DNA from: Dendrophyllia cribrosa
Lineage: Eukaryota > Cnidaria > Anthozoa > Scleractinia > Dendrophylliidae
Direction of reading: 5' to 3'
NCBI GenBank assembly: GCA_024195265.1
Contig: JAJLRJ010000005.1
Location: 47,672,894 to 47,736,893 of the forward strand
DNA length: 64,000 nucleotides
In this document: piece by piece, positions 40,802 to 52,275 of the stretch
Layout of the letters: every line of letters begins with the position of its first letter
How positions within the stretch are numbered: position 1 is the stretch's first letter
Translations under genes and position numbers: made by a program
The notes under the pieces: model-generated
Seen by the model: only the letters and a program-made list of their open reading frames with translations
Database searches by the model: none
Told to the model about the DNA's origin: nothing

Positions 40802-43800
40802 TTGAGTAACATTATTGAAACAGAATGAGTCAGTTTAAAGTAGGAAGTCAGTAGGGCTCTTATTGAGAGGGGGGCACTTGTCTCATTTTTACACAGTGAA
40901 ATATGCAATTTTAGCTAAATTGTATTTGTGGACCTGTAGATGCAAAGACATTAAACCATCACTGAGTCACTTCAAAAGAATTTTGCTAAATAAATATGAA
41001 ACTAAGAAGTATTATTTTCTTTAAATCAGATCAGATGAATTTGTTCATGAAAAAAAAAGATTGAGGAAAAGATATTAACTATAAGCAAACTATCATTTAA
41101 TACTTCTATTATTGGAATGTGACATCATTTTACCTTACAAGTCAGTGAAAGAGAACATGCAAAATATCTGAGAGAAATAAATGGCCCCTCAAGAAATCAA
41201 TGTGTCAAATGCCACCTAACAAACATATTGACATGAAAGCAATTCATTCTGATCATAAGAATTCCAACTCTACTTGAAGAATATAAATCGATAAACAAAA
41301 AATTCTGAAACTAATACAGACATAAAGTTCCTTAACGTTGTATGCAAACCCTCTGAATTGTCGAAAGAACACAAGTAGGTTCTCAAATATTAATTAAGCT
41401 TCCCGGTAAATGTAATAAGGTTGACTGATACAAACTATATTAAGGAGGCTCGTAAGGGTTTCTTGTTTTCAATAGTGTGTCTAAATGATGAAATATTAAA
41501 AAATTGACGCAACCGATGATATGGACAACTTTTGGATATCTATATGATGCTATTAACAGGCAATACTTTAGGGTGCTAATAACATCATAGCCATTACCAT
41601 GGCAACAGTACAGCTCTCTGAAAACAGCCTCTAAAACTCAGTTTTCACTAATGATCTTTTAAACTAATCTAGTGACCTTTTAGTTTTTTTTTCAATTTGG
41701 AATTAAGCACTGCTAATTTTCTTTTCTTTTGGACACTACAACAAAAATCTTTCTAGTGGAAATCAAGTTATTTCCAAAAAGGTTGTTGTCAGATAAGAAA
41801 AAAATTCCACTAGATAATTTTTTCTTAAACTCTTGTTTAAGATAGAAAATACTGAATACTGCTTGCATACAGAAAATCAGGATAGGCCACCGAATAAACT
41901 TTTAAGATAAAGAGGAATATTTTATGCACAAATTATTTCCGGTTCGAGCGATTTTACGCAGTACAGTATTTTCATTTCCAGTGAGCTGCATGCGCTACTT
42001 TTTTATAGGAAAATCAGCTGACGCATGCGTCAATGCATGATGAGTGGACATCACGTGCGCAAGCAGCTGAAAACTCTTTCTACCCTCCTTAATTTGCAGA
42101 GTCCTTTCTTTGCATTCACAACTTTAACAGGGAAAATTAACTAATCACAATCTGACAGAACCACAATTATAACAGAAATCAAGACATGAATTTTATTCAC
42201 TATGGATGGTTTGTATGGTGGCCATGTTGGTGGTCAAAACAATAAAATTTTCATCCTTTGGGAATAAAACTCCATTGTTTCAGAACCCCAACAGGGTTGA
42301 ATACTTGATTCGAGACTTATACACATACCGGTAGGTATTTATTCCATTCAAACTTAGGAGTAGCAGCAGAATACCCCACCACTCCTGACCACCTCATTTA
42401 CATGTGTCAAAATACCGTAGTTACTAGAATGCAGAAATACCCACAACAACCCAAAACGACCCACATGCTTCGCTCAAAGCGCAATTCGTTATAAACAACA
42501 ATATTCTGACAAGTCAACGTTTGGCATACCAGTAAAACAAAAGATTCTGGAAATATGTTAACATTCATTTACATACGCATCTACATGTATATTCCAAAAC
42601 AATTATTTTGGTAAAAAAAAAAAAATAAATAATACTTTAAAATCATGCAACTACACACGAACGTGGAGGAGAAGAGATTGCGTGACGGGTCCAAAGGACG
42701 TCTGAGTAGGATGCAAAACTTATTTCCGTCGGGCAAGTGAAATTTGAACTTCGGCCTGCCTAGAAACGACTGAATATGACGCAGCAACAATACACAACAG
42801 CTAAACAACAATAAAATAAGCCACATAACAACGCACTAATAAATAAATAAACGCAAACATGATCTCGCATGACGCAGCAGTAACTTGATCAGTGAGCTAT
42901 TCAATGGCCATCTTAACATCCAAAACCAGGTCGCCTGTTTTCTAAATCGATGTTCACAGCAAAAAACTCTACAAACGTTTTCGTCAACATCATGTGACAA
43001 GGCGAAGAAAGTCCAAGGGAATTGCTCTTTTCGGAGGAGGTAATCGCACAAGTCATTTTCAAGGTGGTTGTGGATCGTTTTGAGTCATTTTTTAGGTGGT
43101 TGTGGGTCGTTGTGGGTGGCTCCGCGTTTTAGTAGCTACGGTCGAAATGCTTTGTAGAATGAGGCATATATAAGCTTAGCTTAAGCTCATAACACAATAG
43201 GCACTTTTGTTATTCAACGATCCGAGATGCAAATAAGTGGCAGGGTATTCTGCTCAGCTCAAACTTTCTCTCTACATGCTACATGCTGCTAAGTTATTTT
43301 AGAGAAGATTTCTTACCTTTGGAGGTAAAATCCTTAAAATAAAAGCGACAACGACTTCAACCAACGACGATCGAAGAAGAAACAGGTCAAATGCAAACAG
43401 AACAAATGCCGCACAATTGTATGAAGGCCGCGATCGGGCGCGTGCCAAGTAGTCTCTCCATCGAAGCAAGAAAGCCAAAAGGAATTGTGGGACACCCTGA
43501 TAAAATTTGTAATCCTGGAACAGAAATCATGAAACCTCGTCCTAACAGAGATCAGTCGAAACCTTTTCAATGAGTTAATTATGGCCTGTTCTGATATTGG
43601 GGGGTTATTTATTTCACGCTTAAACAAAAACGATGAGTTGATTCTCAAAACTTTGCGGAGCGCGAATCAGGAGCGCTTGCCTCACATGACATGAATTCCC
43701 ATTCGCACAAGATAAAATAATGGTGAAGAAATTCGCCAATAAAATGAGCGAAACATGACAGGGAATCACGACTGGTGAATCATCTGCATGACACGCGAAT

Positions 43801-44269
43801 CATGGTGGTCGAATAATAACTGGCGAATTATGTTTGGCAAAAACGGTTCTGCACATTACACTGATCTTTATAGCCTTTTTTATATTTCAGACAGTCAGTA
43901 TTTAGTTTATGAACTCAGTTTATGTGTGAATTTCCTTCACAATTGTCTGATCATAGGCGGACCATGACAAGTAAATCATAGCCGGTGAATCATGTCTGTA
44001 TGCACACTAAAGTGAAATCAAGTGTGAGGTCGCAGGCCAGGTCACACAGTGCAACTCTGTCTTGCAACGTTGCACGCAACAAGATTATTTTGGGAGTGTC
44101 GGCACGATGCAATTTGTTGCGCGCAACGTTGCAAGAACTAAGTTGCAGTTTGTATCCGGGCCTTTACGAACCTCTTCGTTCAGTTGAAATGTAACAAAAG
44201 AAACGGCAAACTGATCCTTACGGCAGAAAAGCAGAAGCAAAAACAAATAAAATAAAAGTGGAAATAATA
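40802..44269. other. Intergenic, no gene recognised
   Basis: Mostly AT-rich. A TTAAGGAGGCTCGTAAGGG sequence near 41440 resembles the TTAAGGTGGCTCG at 28913 and may mark an end of the same DNA element family. 42203-42275 is one arm of the GGCCATGTTGG palindromic MITE without its mirror. 43750-44000 has degenerate GAATCATG repeats. An upstream exon of the zinc-finger gene could lie here but none is demonstrable. Confidence 0.35.
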
Positions 44270-44318
44270 GTGCCCAATATTTCGCTTTGCAAAACAAAAC
44301 TTCTTCAGGGACTAGCAC
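44270..44318 (-). ncRNA. Hammerhead-ribozyme-like motif at the end of a Penelope-like fragment
   Basis: The minus strand reads CUGAAGA (consensus CUGANGA), a six-pair helix II (GUUUUG / CAAAGC), GAAA, then UAUU giving an AUU cleavage triplet. Flanking GUG..UCC pairs with GGG.CAC as helix I. Helix III would be only two pairs without a loop, the minimal form I associate with Penelope-like elements (inference that it needs a dimer to cleave). Confidence 0.55.
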
Positions 44319-44438
44319 TATAAATGATAATAAAACCGTTATACAAGTGGTTTTGAAAAAATAAAGAATAACAAAAACAATGAATATGATAGGTGGAGGG
44401 TTTGACGGGTAATAAACTAAACTTACTAGTGATGAGAA

Positions 44439-45065
44439 AGTTAATGAAGTTCGTCGCGTCTGTTGATCCCAAGTGGTTCTAACGTCTTTGCTTTATCTAT
44501 GAGAAATGCTTCACGCGCTTTTCGTACAGAGTCTCTGCTATTACGTAATAACTCAAGTGGTATAAGTTGCATATCCTTAGTAGAGTGTCCCGGTAGATTA
44601 AAGTGTTCTGATATAGGAGTAGGGCAGCTGAGGTGATGTGAATTCTCTACAGAGCGGCGATGTTCACCAAAGCGTTCATTTAGTTTGCGTTTTGTTTCTC
44701 CGATGTATTGACACGGTATATTACGTTTAAAACAATTTTTACATTGGATCATATAAATCAGGTTTTTAGAATTACATGTTATGTGATTATAAATACAACG
44801 TCCCTCTTCAGTAGTAAAAAAAGTGTATTTCTTTTGGCCTTGTTGAATAAACTGACAGGTCAAACAGCGTGGGTGGTTGCATCTGTAAGCTCCTGCTGGA
44901 GGCACTATCTGATCTCTCTCGCTGGTCGGTTTACTTAATTTAGTATGAACCAGGAGGTCACGAAGGCTTGCACTTCTCCTATAAGCCACGACAGGTGGTG
45001 AATGCCGGAAAAATTTGTTTGCAGCGGGTGGAGGATTGAAGAATGTTAAGGTGTTAATATTAAGA
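44439..45065 (-). pseudogene. Penelope-like element 3' fragment: GIY-YIG endonuclease domain
   Basis: The frame 44989-44441 encodes a Cys motif (YRCNHPRCLTCQFI) followed by IYMIQCKNC, YIGETKRKLNERFGEHRR and HFNLPGH, i.e. a GIY-YIG nuclease as fused to the RT of EN-containing Penelope-like elements. It ends at a stop near 44439, and 120-170 bases later comes the hammerhead-like motif. The RT is absent and the upstream frame is lost by 45065, so the copy is 5'-truncated. It differs clearly from the element at 47696-51851. Confidence 0.75.
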
Positions 45066-46818
45066 GCTCCTGCCCGTAAATATCAAGAATCCGGCGACAG
45101 AACCGAAATTTCATAATTGATTTTATTTCACCTGAAAGACCGCCTGGGTGAACTGTTTTCAAAAATCTCATTTGAAAGTTCCACCGCTTTTTTTGTTTTG
45201 CGAAAAATAAAAAAGTTTAAGATACGGCAAGACGGTCGCTTGACCCCCCGGAAAAACGATGAAAAATCGTGCAACTTCAGCAAGTCCGTACGCAACAACG
45301 AAAAGCTTTACCGGTTTGCCATTTCCTGACTTAGTAAACAATCCTTTAATCTTTCCTAAAATGTAAATTACATGTAATTTTTTTAATTTTAAGTCTGCTT
45401 ATTGACCCGTCGAAAATTATGAACTTCGGATGTTCTTGGAAAAACCCATGTTACCTCCGTGCACAAGACCTACAAATGTTTCCTTCCCAAGTTTTGTTTC
45501 CTCGGTGATTTTACTACATATTTCAACGCATCCTAGTCTGCTTCGGCTGAAAATGTTCCGTATTAAGTGGCAGTCCCGCTAAGAGCGGTCCGGTCAATTT
45601 CGGGTCGGCAAAAAGTTAGCCTTTATATTTTGTGGATGAAAAGCATTTGGTGGGCATATATTAAAACCGGTGTATTTTGTTAAATTTGTTGCTTTTCTTT
45701 TTTGCTACACGACGAAACGACTTCAGGCGCCCGAGGGGACATTTTGGCCGATTCGGAAGTCGAAAATTCTGACTTTTTCGGGCCGCGCTGCTTGAACACA
45801 GATCATTTTTCCTCTATGCCAAAACGACCACAGCATTCAGGTACATTTGAAGTGCTTTCCACCGATATGTGGAAATAGTCGGATAAAAATTAGATAAACC
45901 AGGCAAAATCAAAGATACCCAACCGCACCGCTGGTCAAAAGGAAGCGACATTTAGCTAAAAGCAAGAGTCAAAATCTCAAAAGTGGCACCTAAACCGGGG
46001 CTAAAATGCCCTCAATAGTAAAGATCTCACCTTATTTTCACAGATTCAGAAGTCAAACCTGCGGGTATCATTTTGTGTTGGACGCGAGCGAACGCTTTTT
46101 AGAGCTCATGTGCGGCAACTTTTACAACAAAAGTTCAAAGGTCACGGCTAGGACCGCGTGCAACCCGAACGTAAATTAGCTAAATAGTGGAATACGAATA
46201 GTGTTTGAGCAGTCCAGAAGTGCCTTTAGTATTCGAAAAACCTCATATTTATCTTTCAGTTCCCTTTACCTTGGATTCGTTTCAGTCTTTAAAGTTTAAT
46301 TGAAGTAAATATGTAGGTTTTTTCTCGACTGATTAAACCAGTTCTAAATTTTCGCACGCGACTGATGAATTTCAGCTTGCAGAATTAAATTCTTCTGAGT
46401 ATGAATATGTAAATCTCAGTTTGAAAAGTCAGCAATAAAAAATCTCGGGCTGTCTGGATTAATTGCTCTACTCATGTTATTTTCACTGGCTTAAAACATA
46501 TATCGCTCTCGCTTGCGGGCCGACAATCAGAGTGTGACGCTAATTTGCATTGCTGTCACGCGATGACATATTGTAAATGAAATCTGGTTAACTTAGGTTG
46601 TCTGGAACTTCAGTTTGTATGAGAGATGCATTGTCAATATTCTGTGTTCATATTTTTTAGAATATGGAAGAGCTTATCTAAGCGACTCAGTAATTTTCTA
46701 GCCTACGCAGCGGCTTTTAATATGGAAAGAGAACTAGGGAGAGGGGGAACTTTGGAGTGGCCGAATTTTTTTCCGCCTGAACTACCACGAAGGCACAAAA
46801 GAAGCAACAGCAACAACA
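45066..46818. other. Intergenic, nothing recognised
   Basis: No exon, RNA gene or terminal-repeat element could be supported here on either strand. Confidence 0.4.
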
Positions 46819-47092
46819 ATAGGCCTTATCACGGTTTTTCCAAAATTTTATATTGGCCAGATAGCAAAAATCCATCGACACTACTGGAAAAAGGTAGGCA
46901 AGAAATTTGGCTGCGCGATACGAACGTCTGTGAAATTTGCCGACTTTGCGGAGCTATATCTCCACCATTTTAAAAGATATCGCTTTTAAACTCGGCCACT
47001 TTACTAATTTTGAGATGCTTTTTCCAGTAGTGTCGATGGATTTTTGCTATCTGGCCAATATAAAAATTTGGAAAAACCGTGATAAGGCCTAT
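46819..47092. mobile_element. MITE with AATAGGCCTTATCACGG ends
   Basis: AATAGGCCTTATCACGGTTT at the left is mirrored by AAACCGTGATAAGGCCTATT. Arms of about 90 bases (through TATTGGCCAGATAGCAAAAA and CATCGACACTACTGGAAAAA) are present on both sides. Confidence 0.75.
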
Positions 47093-47804
47093 TACTATCA
47101 ACTCCGCATTCATCAATTTTATTTTATTTTTCACCTTTTGAAAAGTAGAAGTTGAAAATAAGTGAAGTTAGGTTCCTAGTTAGACCACGACACTTGACAT
47201 TGCCCATCGGTTAACTTGTGCATTGGGTGACGGAGAATGAGGTAAGGTGACATGCATGAACAAACCGCGGGGCCAGCTGTTCTTTATTCGGTTTAGTTTA
47301 TAACAGCGGGGCTGTAAAGGTACACCGTTATTCATATGTCTCTACCAGTTACGCGCACTTGCGCTCTGTACAGTAAAACTAAAAGATTTTGGAAAAGCCT
47401 CTGACCCCGTTGCCAAATTTTCTAAAAAAAAAAACATTCAAAAACAGCAACAACAACCAAAACGAAAAAAGAAAGCAACAGAGAACCCCTGTTGTCTTGT
47501 TAAACACGCTATCGAGTGGATATTTGTTTTGGAAAATATATGAAACATATAGATCTACATATATTAATATTACTAGTAGTTCCATATATTGGAAGTGAAG
47601 TGCTGCCTCTATAAGAATCTTGAAAACGTCGGGTTGACATAAATCAAATTTACGCCATCGCCGTGGAATAGACAAATTCGGCTAATGCATTGTTGAATGG
47701 GGTTAGTTTCTAGAGAAACTGTGGTGCTGCGTCGGTGGGGGGATGAAACACGAGAATTTGGTTTTATCGACTGAGTCGATAAGGTAAATTGACCACCGTA
47801 AAAA

Positions 47805-47853
47805 GATTCAAATAGCTGACGTTTCGAGCGCTAGCCCTTCGTCGGAGCGAATC
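47805..47853 (-). ncRNA. Hammerhead-ribozyme-like motif, left end of the Penelope-like element
   Basis: Reverse-complement copy of 51749-51797, identical over the motif. Together they place the same candidate ribozyme in opposite orientations at both ends. Confidence 0.5.
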
Positions 47854-49082
47854 AAGGAATTGTGGGTAGTGTGTGGTTTTATATAGTAAGCGGTGGAGCT
47901 ACGCTATTGGTGGAAATTTGGTGACGTGAAAAACAAATGTAGATTAGTTGAATGAAAAGCGTTCGTTGATTCCGTGGGGTTTGAGAGTGCCGATTTGAAA
48001 GATGATTTTTTGTTCTAGGTTTTTACGGCTTTCTGTGTTACCCTGGTGTAGGGAAAGGCCGCAGATTGTCATGTGTTGTTTAGAATGGTTAGTAAGATTA
48101 AAATGGCGCGCGACTGGTTTGGATGCGTCTTTGTCATTTTTTTCAACGTCTCGGAGATGTTCACGAAAACGGTCGCCCAGTCTCCTCCCTGTTTCGCCAA
48201 TGTATATCTTTTTGCAAAAAGTACATGTAATGCAGTAGATAACATTTACGGAGGTGCATGTAAAACGATCAGTGATTTTAATAGATCGTTTGGGTCCTGT
48301 TATTTTGTCCGCGTTGTGAATGAAAGGACAAGTGTTACATCGTGTGCGTGTGCATTTGAAAGTTCCCGGTACATCGTCAGATTTCAGTGCGCTCGTAACT
48401 AGAAAGTTGCCTATGTTTTTGTCACGTTTGAATGAAATTAGTGGGGGTTGTGAAAAAATTCTGCCAGTTTCGGGGTCGTTTTGGAGTAATTTGAAATTTT
48501 TTTAAAATGATGCTTTTGACTGTGTTGTAGTGTGGGTGGAAAGTGAGGGTGAATGGAATTCTCTCGTTCTCTTCCTTCTGTGGCGTTTGTAGTGCTGACT
48601 GTCTGTCGATCTGTTGTGCACGTTGTTGGCCCGTATTAACAACAGAGTCAGGGTACCCACGTTTCTTGAAAAAACTGGCACATTTCTTCTGATTTGTTGG
48701 AAAAATCAGAGTCATCACTACATAGACGTCGAAGTCTGAGAAATTGAGAATACGGAATGGCGTTTTTAACGTGCGATGGATGTGAGGATGAATGTAACAG
48801 ATAACTGTGGGAATCTGTAGGTTTGTAGTGCACACTTGTGGATAAACTGTTACCGTTGATTGAAATATTAATGTCAAGAAAAGCGACTGAGGTTTCGGAA
48901 ATTTCCCAGGTATATTTTAGAGCTGGATGAAAAGTATTGACAGAAGTTATGAATTGATTAAGTTCCTCTTTACTGGAAGAGGTAGCGCCAATGCAATCAT
49001 CGATGTAACGGCCGTAGAGTTCGGGTTTGGTTCCGTGGTACTGATTAAAAAATTTGTCTTCGATGTGGCCTACAAAAAGGTT

Positions 49083-50915
49083 TTGTTCAATTTCATCGGC
49101 CGTTGCCTCCAATCCAAAGTCATTCCTAAAGGGTTTCGTTCAAATTTTCACGCTTCTACATTCTCTGATTCCAATCAACAATATTTCCACGAAATTCACC
49201 ATGCCCAAAATTCTTTCTCGCGTAATATTATGAGGATCACTATCAGAGCTATGTGCCTTAAACGTAACAATCTCGAAAAGGAAATTATCCAATACCGTTC
49301 CGAACTTTCCAAAATTTGTCCAGCTGTCTTAGTACAATCAATTCGCGCTAAAATTCAAGAACTCAATGCTAAACTGTTCAACAGCCTTAACCAAATCAAG
49401 ACCCAAAAACTTGAACAGTTAATAGGTCCTCAATTATCCGGCGACCATTCATTCGATAGTCACAATGGCGTCGTTACCATTCCGGAAAATTTGCCGCTTT
49501 CTAACCCAGAGAGGTCCGTTCTTAGTAAAGGTTTAAACTTTGTTCCTATAGCGAAACAAACCGACGAATTTTCAGTCAAACACGATGTTGAAAAATTCCT
49601 TCGCCGCGTGCAATTAAGAGCTTTTTTCCACGACAAAGAAGACAATTCTAACACCTCGGAAAAAGATGTTTTTGAAACACTCAACGTTCGCAAATCAAAA
49701 TGGACTCCCCCAGAGGGCCAGTTTTCTTCTCTAGATTTTTTCGTCAAAAAATGTCGTCACGATGTCCAAAAACTTAAATTTAACCGCCACACCAAAATTT
49801 CCAACCTTTCAACAGGAGAATGGGCAGCGCTCAAAAGTCTTAGCAAACGACGCGACATTGTTATCAAAGCGGCCGACAAAGGCGGGGCGGTAGTTGTTTG
49901 GCGGACCGACCTTTACCGACAAGAGGCTTTTCGGCAACTTTCTGACACCGCTTTCTATGCCAAAGTTGATAAAGATCTCACTTCTACCAACCAAAAAATT
50001 GTCAAAGAAACTATCCAAGACCTCATTACTAAACAACAATTACCAGTTACCGCCAACAATCTCATCATCACTACTCCTAGAACCTCACGCGTTTATTTCA
50101 AACCTAAAATTCATAAACCAAACAATCCGGGCCGACCCATTGTTTCCGCTTGTAGCTGTCCTACCGAACTAATTTCTAGCTATTTAGACAAAATCATGGC
50201 CCCCATTGTCAAATCACTACCCTCGTACATTAAGGACACCAATCACGCACTCGAAATTTTCCGGGATTTCAGTTTTGCCAGCGAAAACAAATTAATTTTC
50301 ACTATGGACATTACCTCTTTATATACCGTCATCCCCAATGACGAAGGACTTCAAGCACTAAAATATTTTTTCGACCAGCGCTCCATTCAAAACCCAAGCT
50401 CAGAAACACTGCTCCGCTTAGCCGAATTAGTTTTGACACTTAACTGTTTTTCATTTTCCCAAAACTACTACAAACAAGTAAATGGAGTCGCCATGGGCAC
50501 CAAAATGGGACCAAGCTACGCTAACCTTTTTGTAGGCCACATCGAAGACAAATTTTTTAATCAGTACCACGGAACCAAACCCGAACTCTACGGCCGTTAC
50601 ATCGATGATTGCATTGGCGCTACCTCTTCCAGTAAAGAGGAACTTAATCAATTCATAACTTCTGTCAATACTTTTCATCCAGCTCTAAAATATACCTGGG
50701 AAATTTCCGAAACCTCAGTCGCTTTTCTTGACATTAATATTTCAATCAACGGTAACAGTTTATCCACAAGTGTGCACTACAAACCTACAGATTCCCACAG
50801 TTATCTGTTACATTCATCCTCACATCCATCGCACGTTAAAACGCCATTCCGTATTCTCAATTTCTCAGACTTCGACGTCTATGTAGTGATGACTCTGATT
50901 TTTCCAACAAATCAG
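49083..50915 (+). CDS. Penelope-like element reverse transcriptase
   Basis: The plus frame (open from 48927, but the first 150 bases are antisense inverted copy) encodes an N-terminal region and then the RT: VYFKPKIHKPNNPGRPIVS, TMDITSLYTVIP (motif A Asp), GVAMGTKMGPSYANLF (motif B), RYIDD (motif C YxDD with both Asp) and VAFLDINIS. DITSLYT and the KPKIHK block are characteristic of the Penelope RT lineage. All catalytic Asp residues are present. The frame is lost just after SSHPSHVK (about 50840), where a run of A is one base shorter than in the inverted copy, and continues out of frame to 51101. Confidence 0.85.
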
Positions 50916-50920
50916 AAGAA

Positions 50921-51658
50921 ATGTGCCAGTTTTTCAAGAAACGTGGGTACCCTGACTCTGTTGTTAATACGGGCCAACAACGTGCACAACAGATCGACAG
51001 ACAGTCAGCACTACAAACGCCACAGAAGGAAGAGAACGAGAGAATTCCATTCACCCTCACTTTCCACCCACACAACAACACAGTCAAAAGCATCATTTTA
51101 AAAAATTTCAAATTACTCCAAAACGACCCCGAAACTGGCAGAATTTTTTCACAACCCCCACTAATTTCATTCAAACGTGACAAAAACATAGGCAACTTTC
51201 TAGTTACGAGCGCACTGAAATCTGACGATGTACCGGGAACTTTCAAATGCACACGCACACGATGTAACACTTGTCCTTTCATTCACAACGCGGACAAAAT
51301 AACAGGACCCAAACGATCTATTAAAATCACTGATCGTTTTACATGCACCTCCGTAAATGTTATCTACTGCATTACATGTACTTTTTGCAAAAAGATATAC
51401 ATTGGCGAAACAGGGAGGAGACTGGGCGACCGTTTTCGTGAACATCTCCGAGACGTTGAAAAAAATGACAAAGACGCATCCAAACCAGTCGCGCGCCATT
51501 TTAATCTTACTAACCATTCTAAACAACACATGACAATCTGCGGCCTTTCCCTACACCAGGGTAACACAGAAAGCCGTAAAAACCTAGAACAAAAAATCAT
51601 CTTTCAAATCGGCACTCTCAAACCCCACGGAATCAACGAACGCTTTTCATTCAACTAA
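50921..51658 (+). CDS. Penelope-like element GIY-YIG endonuclease domain (frame-shifted from RT)
   Basis: Begins MCQFFKKRGYPDSVVN and includes a Cys cluster (CTRTRCNTCPFIH), VIYCITCTFCKKIYIGETGRRLGDRF and a stop at 51656-51658. IYIGETGRRLGDRFREH is the GIY-YIG core with its Arg, and Glu is expected downstream (NLEQKIIFQIGTL). The domain provides the nicking nuclease in EN-positive Penelope-like elements. In an intact element it is one polypeptide with the RT. Here the two lie in different frames owing to the one-base deletion upstream. Confidence 0.85.
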   Translation: MCQFFKKRGYPDSVVNTGQQRAQQIDRQSALQTPQKEENERIPFTLTFHPHNNTVKSIILKNFKLLQNDPETGRIFSQPPLISFKRDKNIGNFLVTSALKSDDVPGTFKCTRTRCNTCPFIHNADKITGPKRSIKITDRFTCTSVNVIYCITCTFCKKIYIGETGRRLGDRFREHLRDVEKNDKDASKPVARHFNLTNHSKQHMTICGLSLHQGNTESRKNLEQKIIFQIGTLKPHGINERFSFN

Positions 51659-51748
51659 TCTACATTTGTTTTTCACGTCACCAAATTTCCACCAATAGCG
51701 TAGCTCCACCGCTTACTATATAAAACCACACACTACCCACAATTCCTT

Positions 51749-51797
51749 GATTCGCTCCGACGAAGGGCTAGCGCTCGAAACGTCAGCTATTTGAATC
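51749..51797 (+). ncRNA. Hammerhead-ribozyme-like motif, right end of the Penelope-like element
   Basis: Helix I: GAUUC and GCU pair with the later GAAUC and AGC. The core reads CCGACGA (consensus CUGANGA with U4 to C). Helix II is GGGC-UAGC-GCUC after one unpaired A. GAAAC then GUC gives the cleavage triplet, with a two-pair helix III lacking a loop. The fold is convincing, while activity is uncertain because of the U4 change. Confidence 0.5.
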
Positions 51798-52188
51798 TTT
51801 TTACGGTGGTCAATTTACCTTATCGACTCAGTCGATAAAACTAAATTCTCGTAATGCATTGTTGTACCCAATTCAAAACTTCTGGGAATAAGATTCTTTG
51901 TTCACAATATTTCCATATAATTTCCATGTCAATGCTTCATTGATATGGAAATATGACGAACAAAGAGTTCTAATCCCAAAAGGTTTGAATTGGGCACAAC
52001 AATGCGTTAGCCAAATTTGTCTATTGGGCAAAAATCCTTCAGTTCTGTGCATTCCCACATGTAAATAATCTATTTGTCTTGATTTCGTGCCGGTTATTTT
52101 CCTGATTCTCGAATCATCCGCCTCAGATTTTATAGACGAATACATAGCGTTTGTTTAATAAAAAGTGGCACTGGACAGCGAAGGAAGA

Positions 52189-52275
52189 AATATATAAGCG
52201 TGGTAGGAATCCTGATTAATTTCACTTCTTTCGGTTGTTTGCCTTTCATGAATTTTTATAGTCGTGAAGTTGGAG
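52189..52275. repeat. Dispersed repeat shared with 63565-63660
   Basis: ATATAAGCGTGGTAGGAATC through GAAATTAATC/TTTCACTTCTTTCGGTTG to ATGAATTTTTAT recurs in reverse orientation at 63565-63660 next to the gap. Confidence 0.6.

Larger units (their letters stand above)
47696..51851 (+). mobile_element. Penelope-like retroelement with inverted partial copy and 13-bp target duplication
   Basis: TAATGCATTGTTG at 47683-47695 is repeated at 51852-51864 and both belong to the interrupted MITE, so the insertion is bounded to the base. Right of centre, the plus strand encodes RT then GIY-YIG. 47751-49082 is the reverse complement of 50525-51851 (about 1.33 kb each). Such inverted partial copies and hammerhead-bearing ends are known in Penelope-like elements. 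47696-47750 is unique to the left end. Small indels between the arms disrupt each reading frame once. Confidence 0.85.
47669..52023. mobile_element. Family B MITE split by a Penelope-like element
   Basis: 47669-47695 (TAGACAAATTCGGCTAATGC onward) and 51852-52023 (TAATGCATTGTTGTACCCAA to the mirrored end at TA 52022) together make one copy of the MITE seen intact at 37796-37981. The insertion point lies in its left arm. Confidence 0.8.

Noticed and set aside
48002..48505. Plus-strand frames at 48.0-48.5 kb and their minus-strand twins at 50.9-51.6 kb
   Set aside because: Antisense readings of the Penelope-like nuclease region and of its inverted copy.
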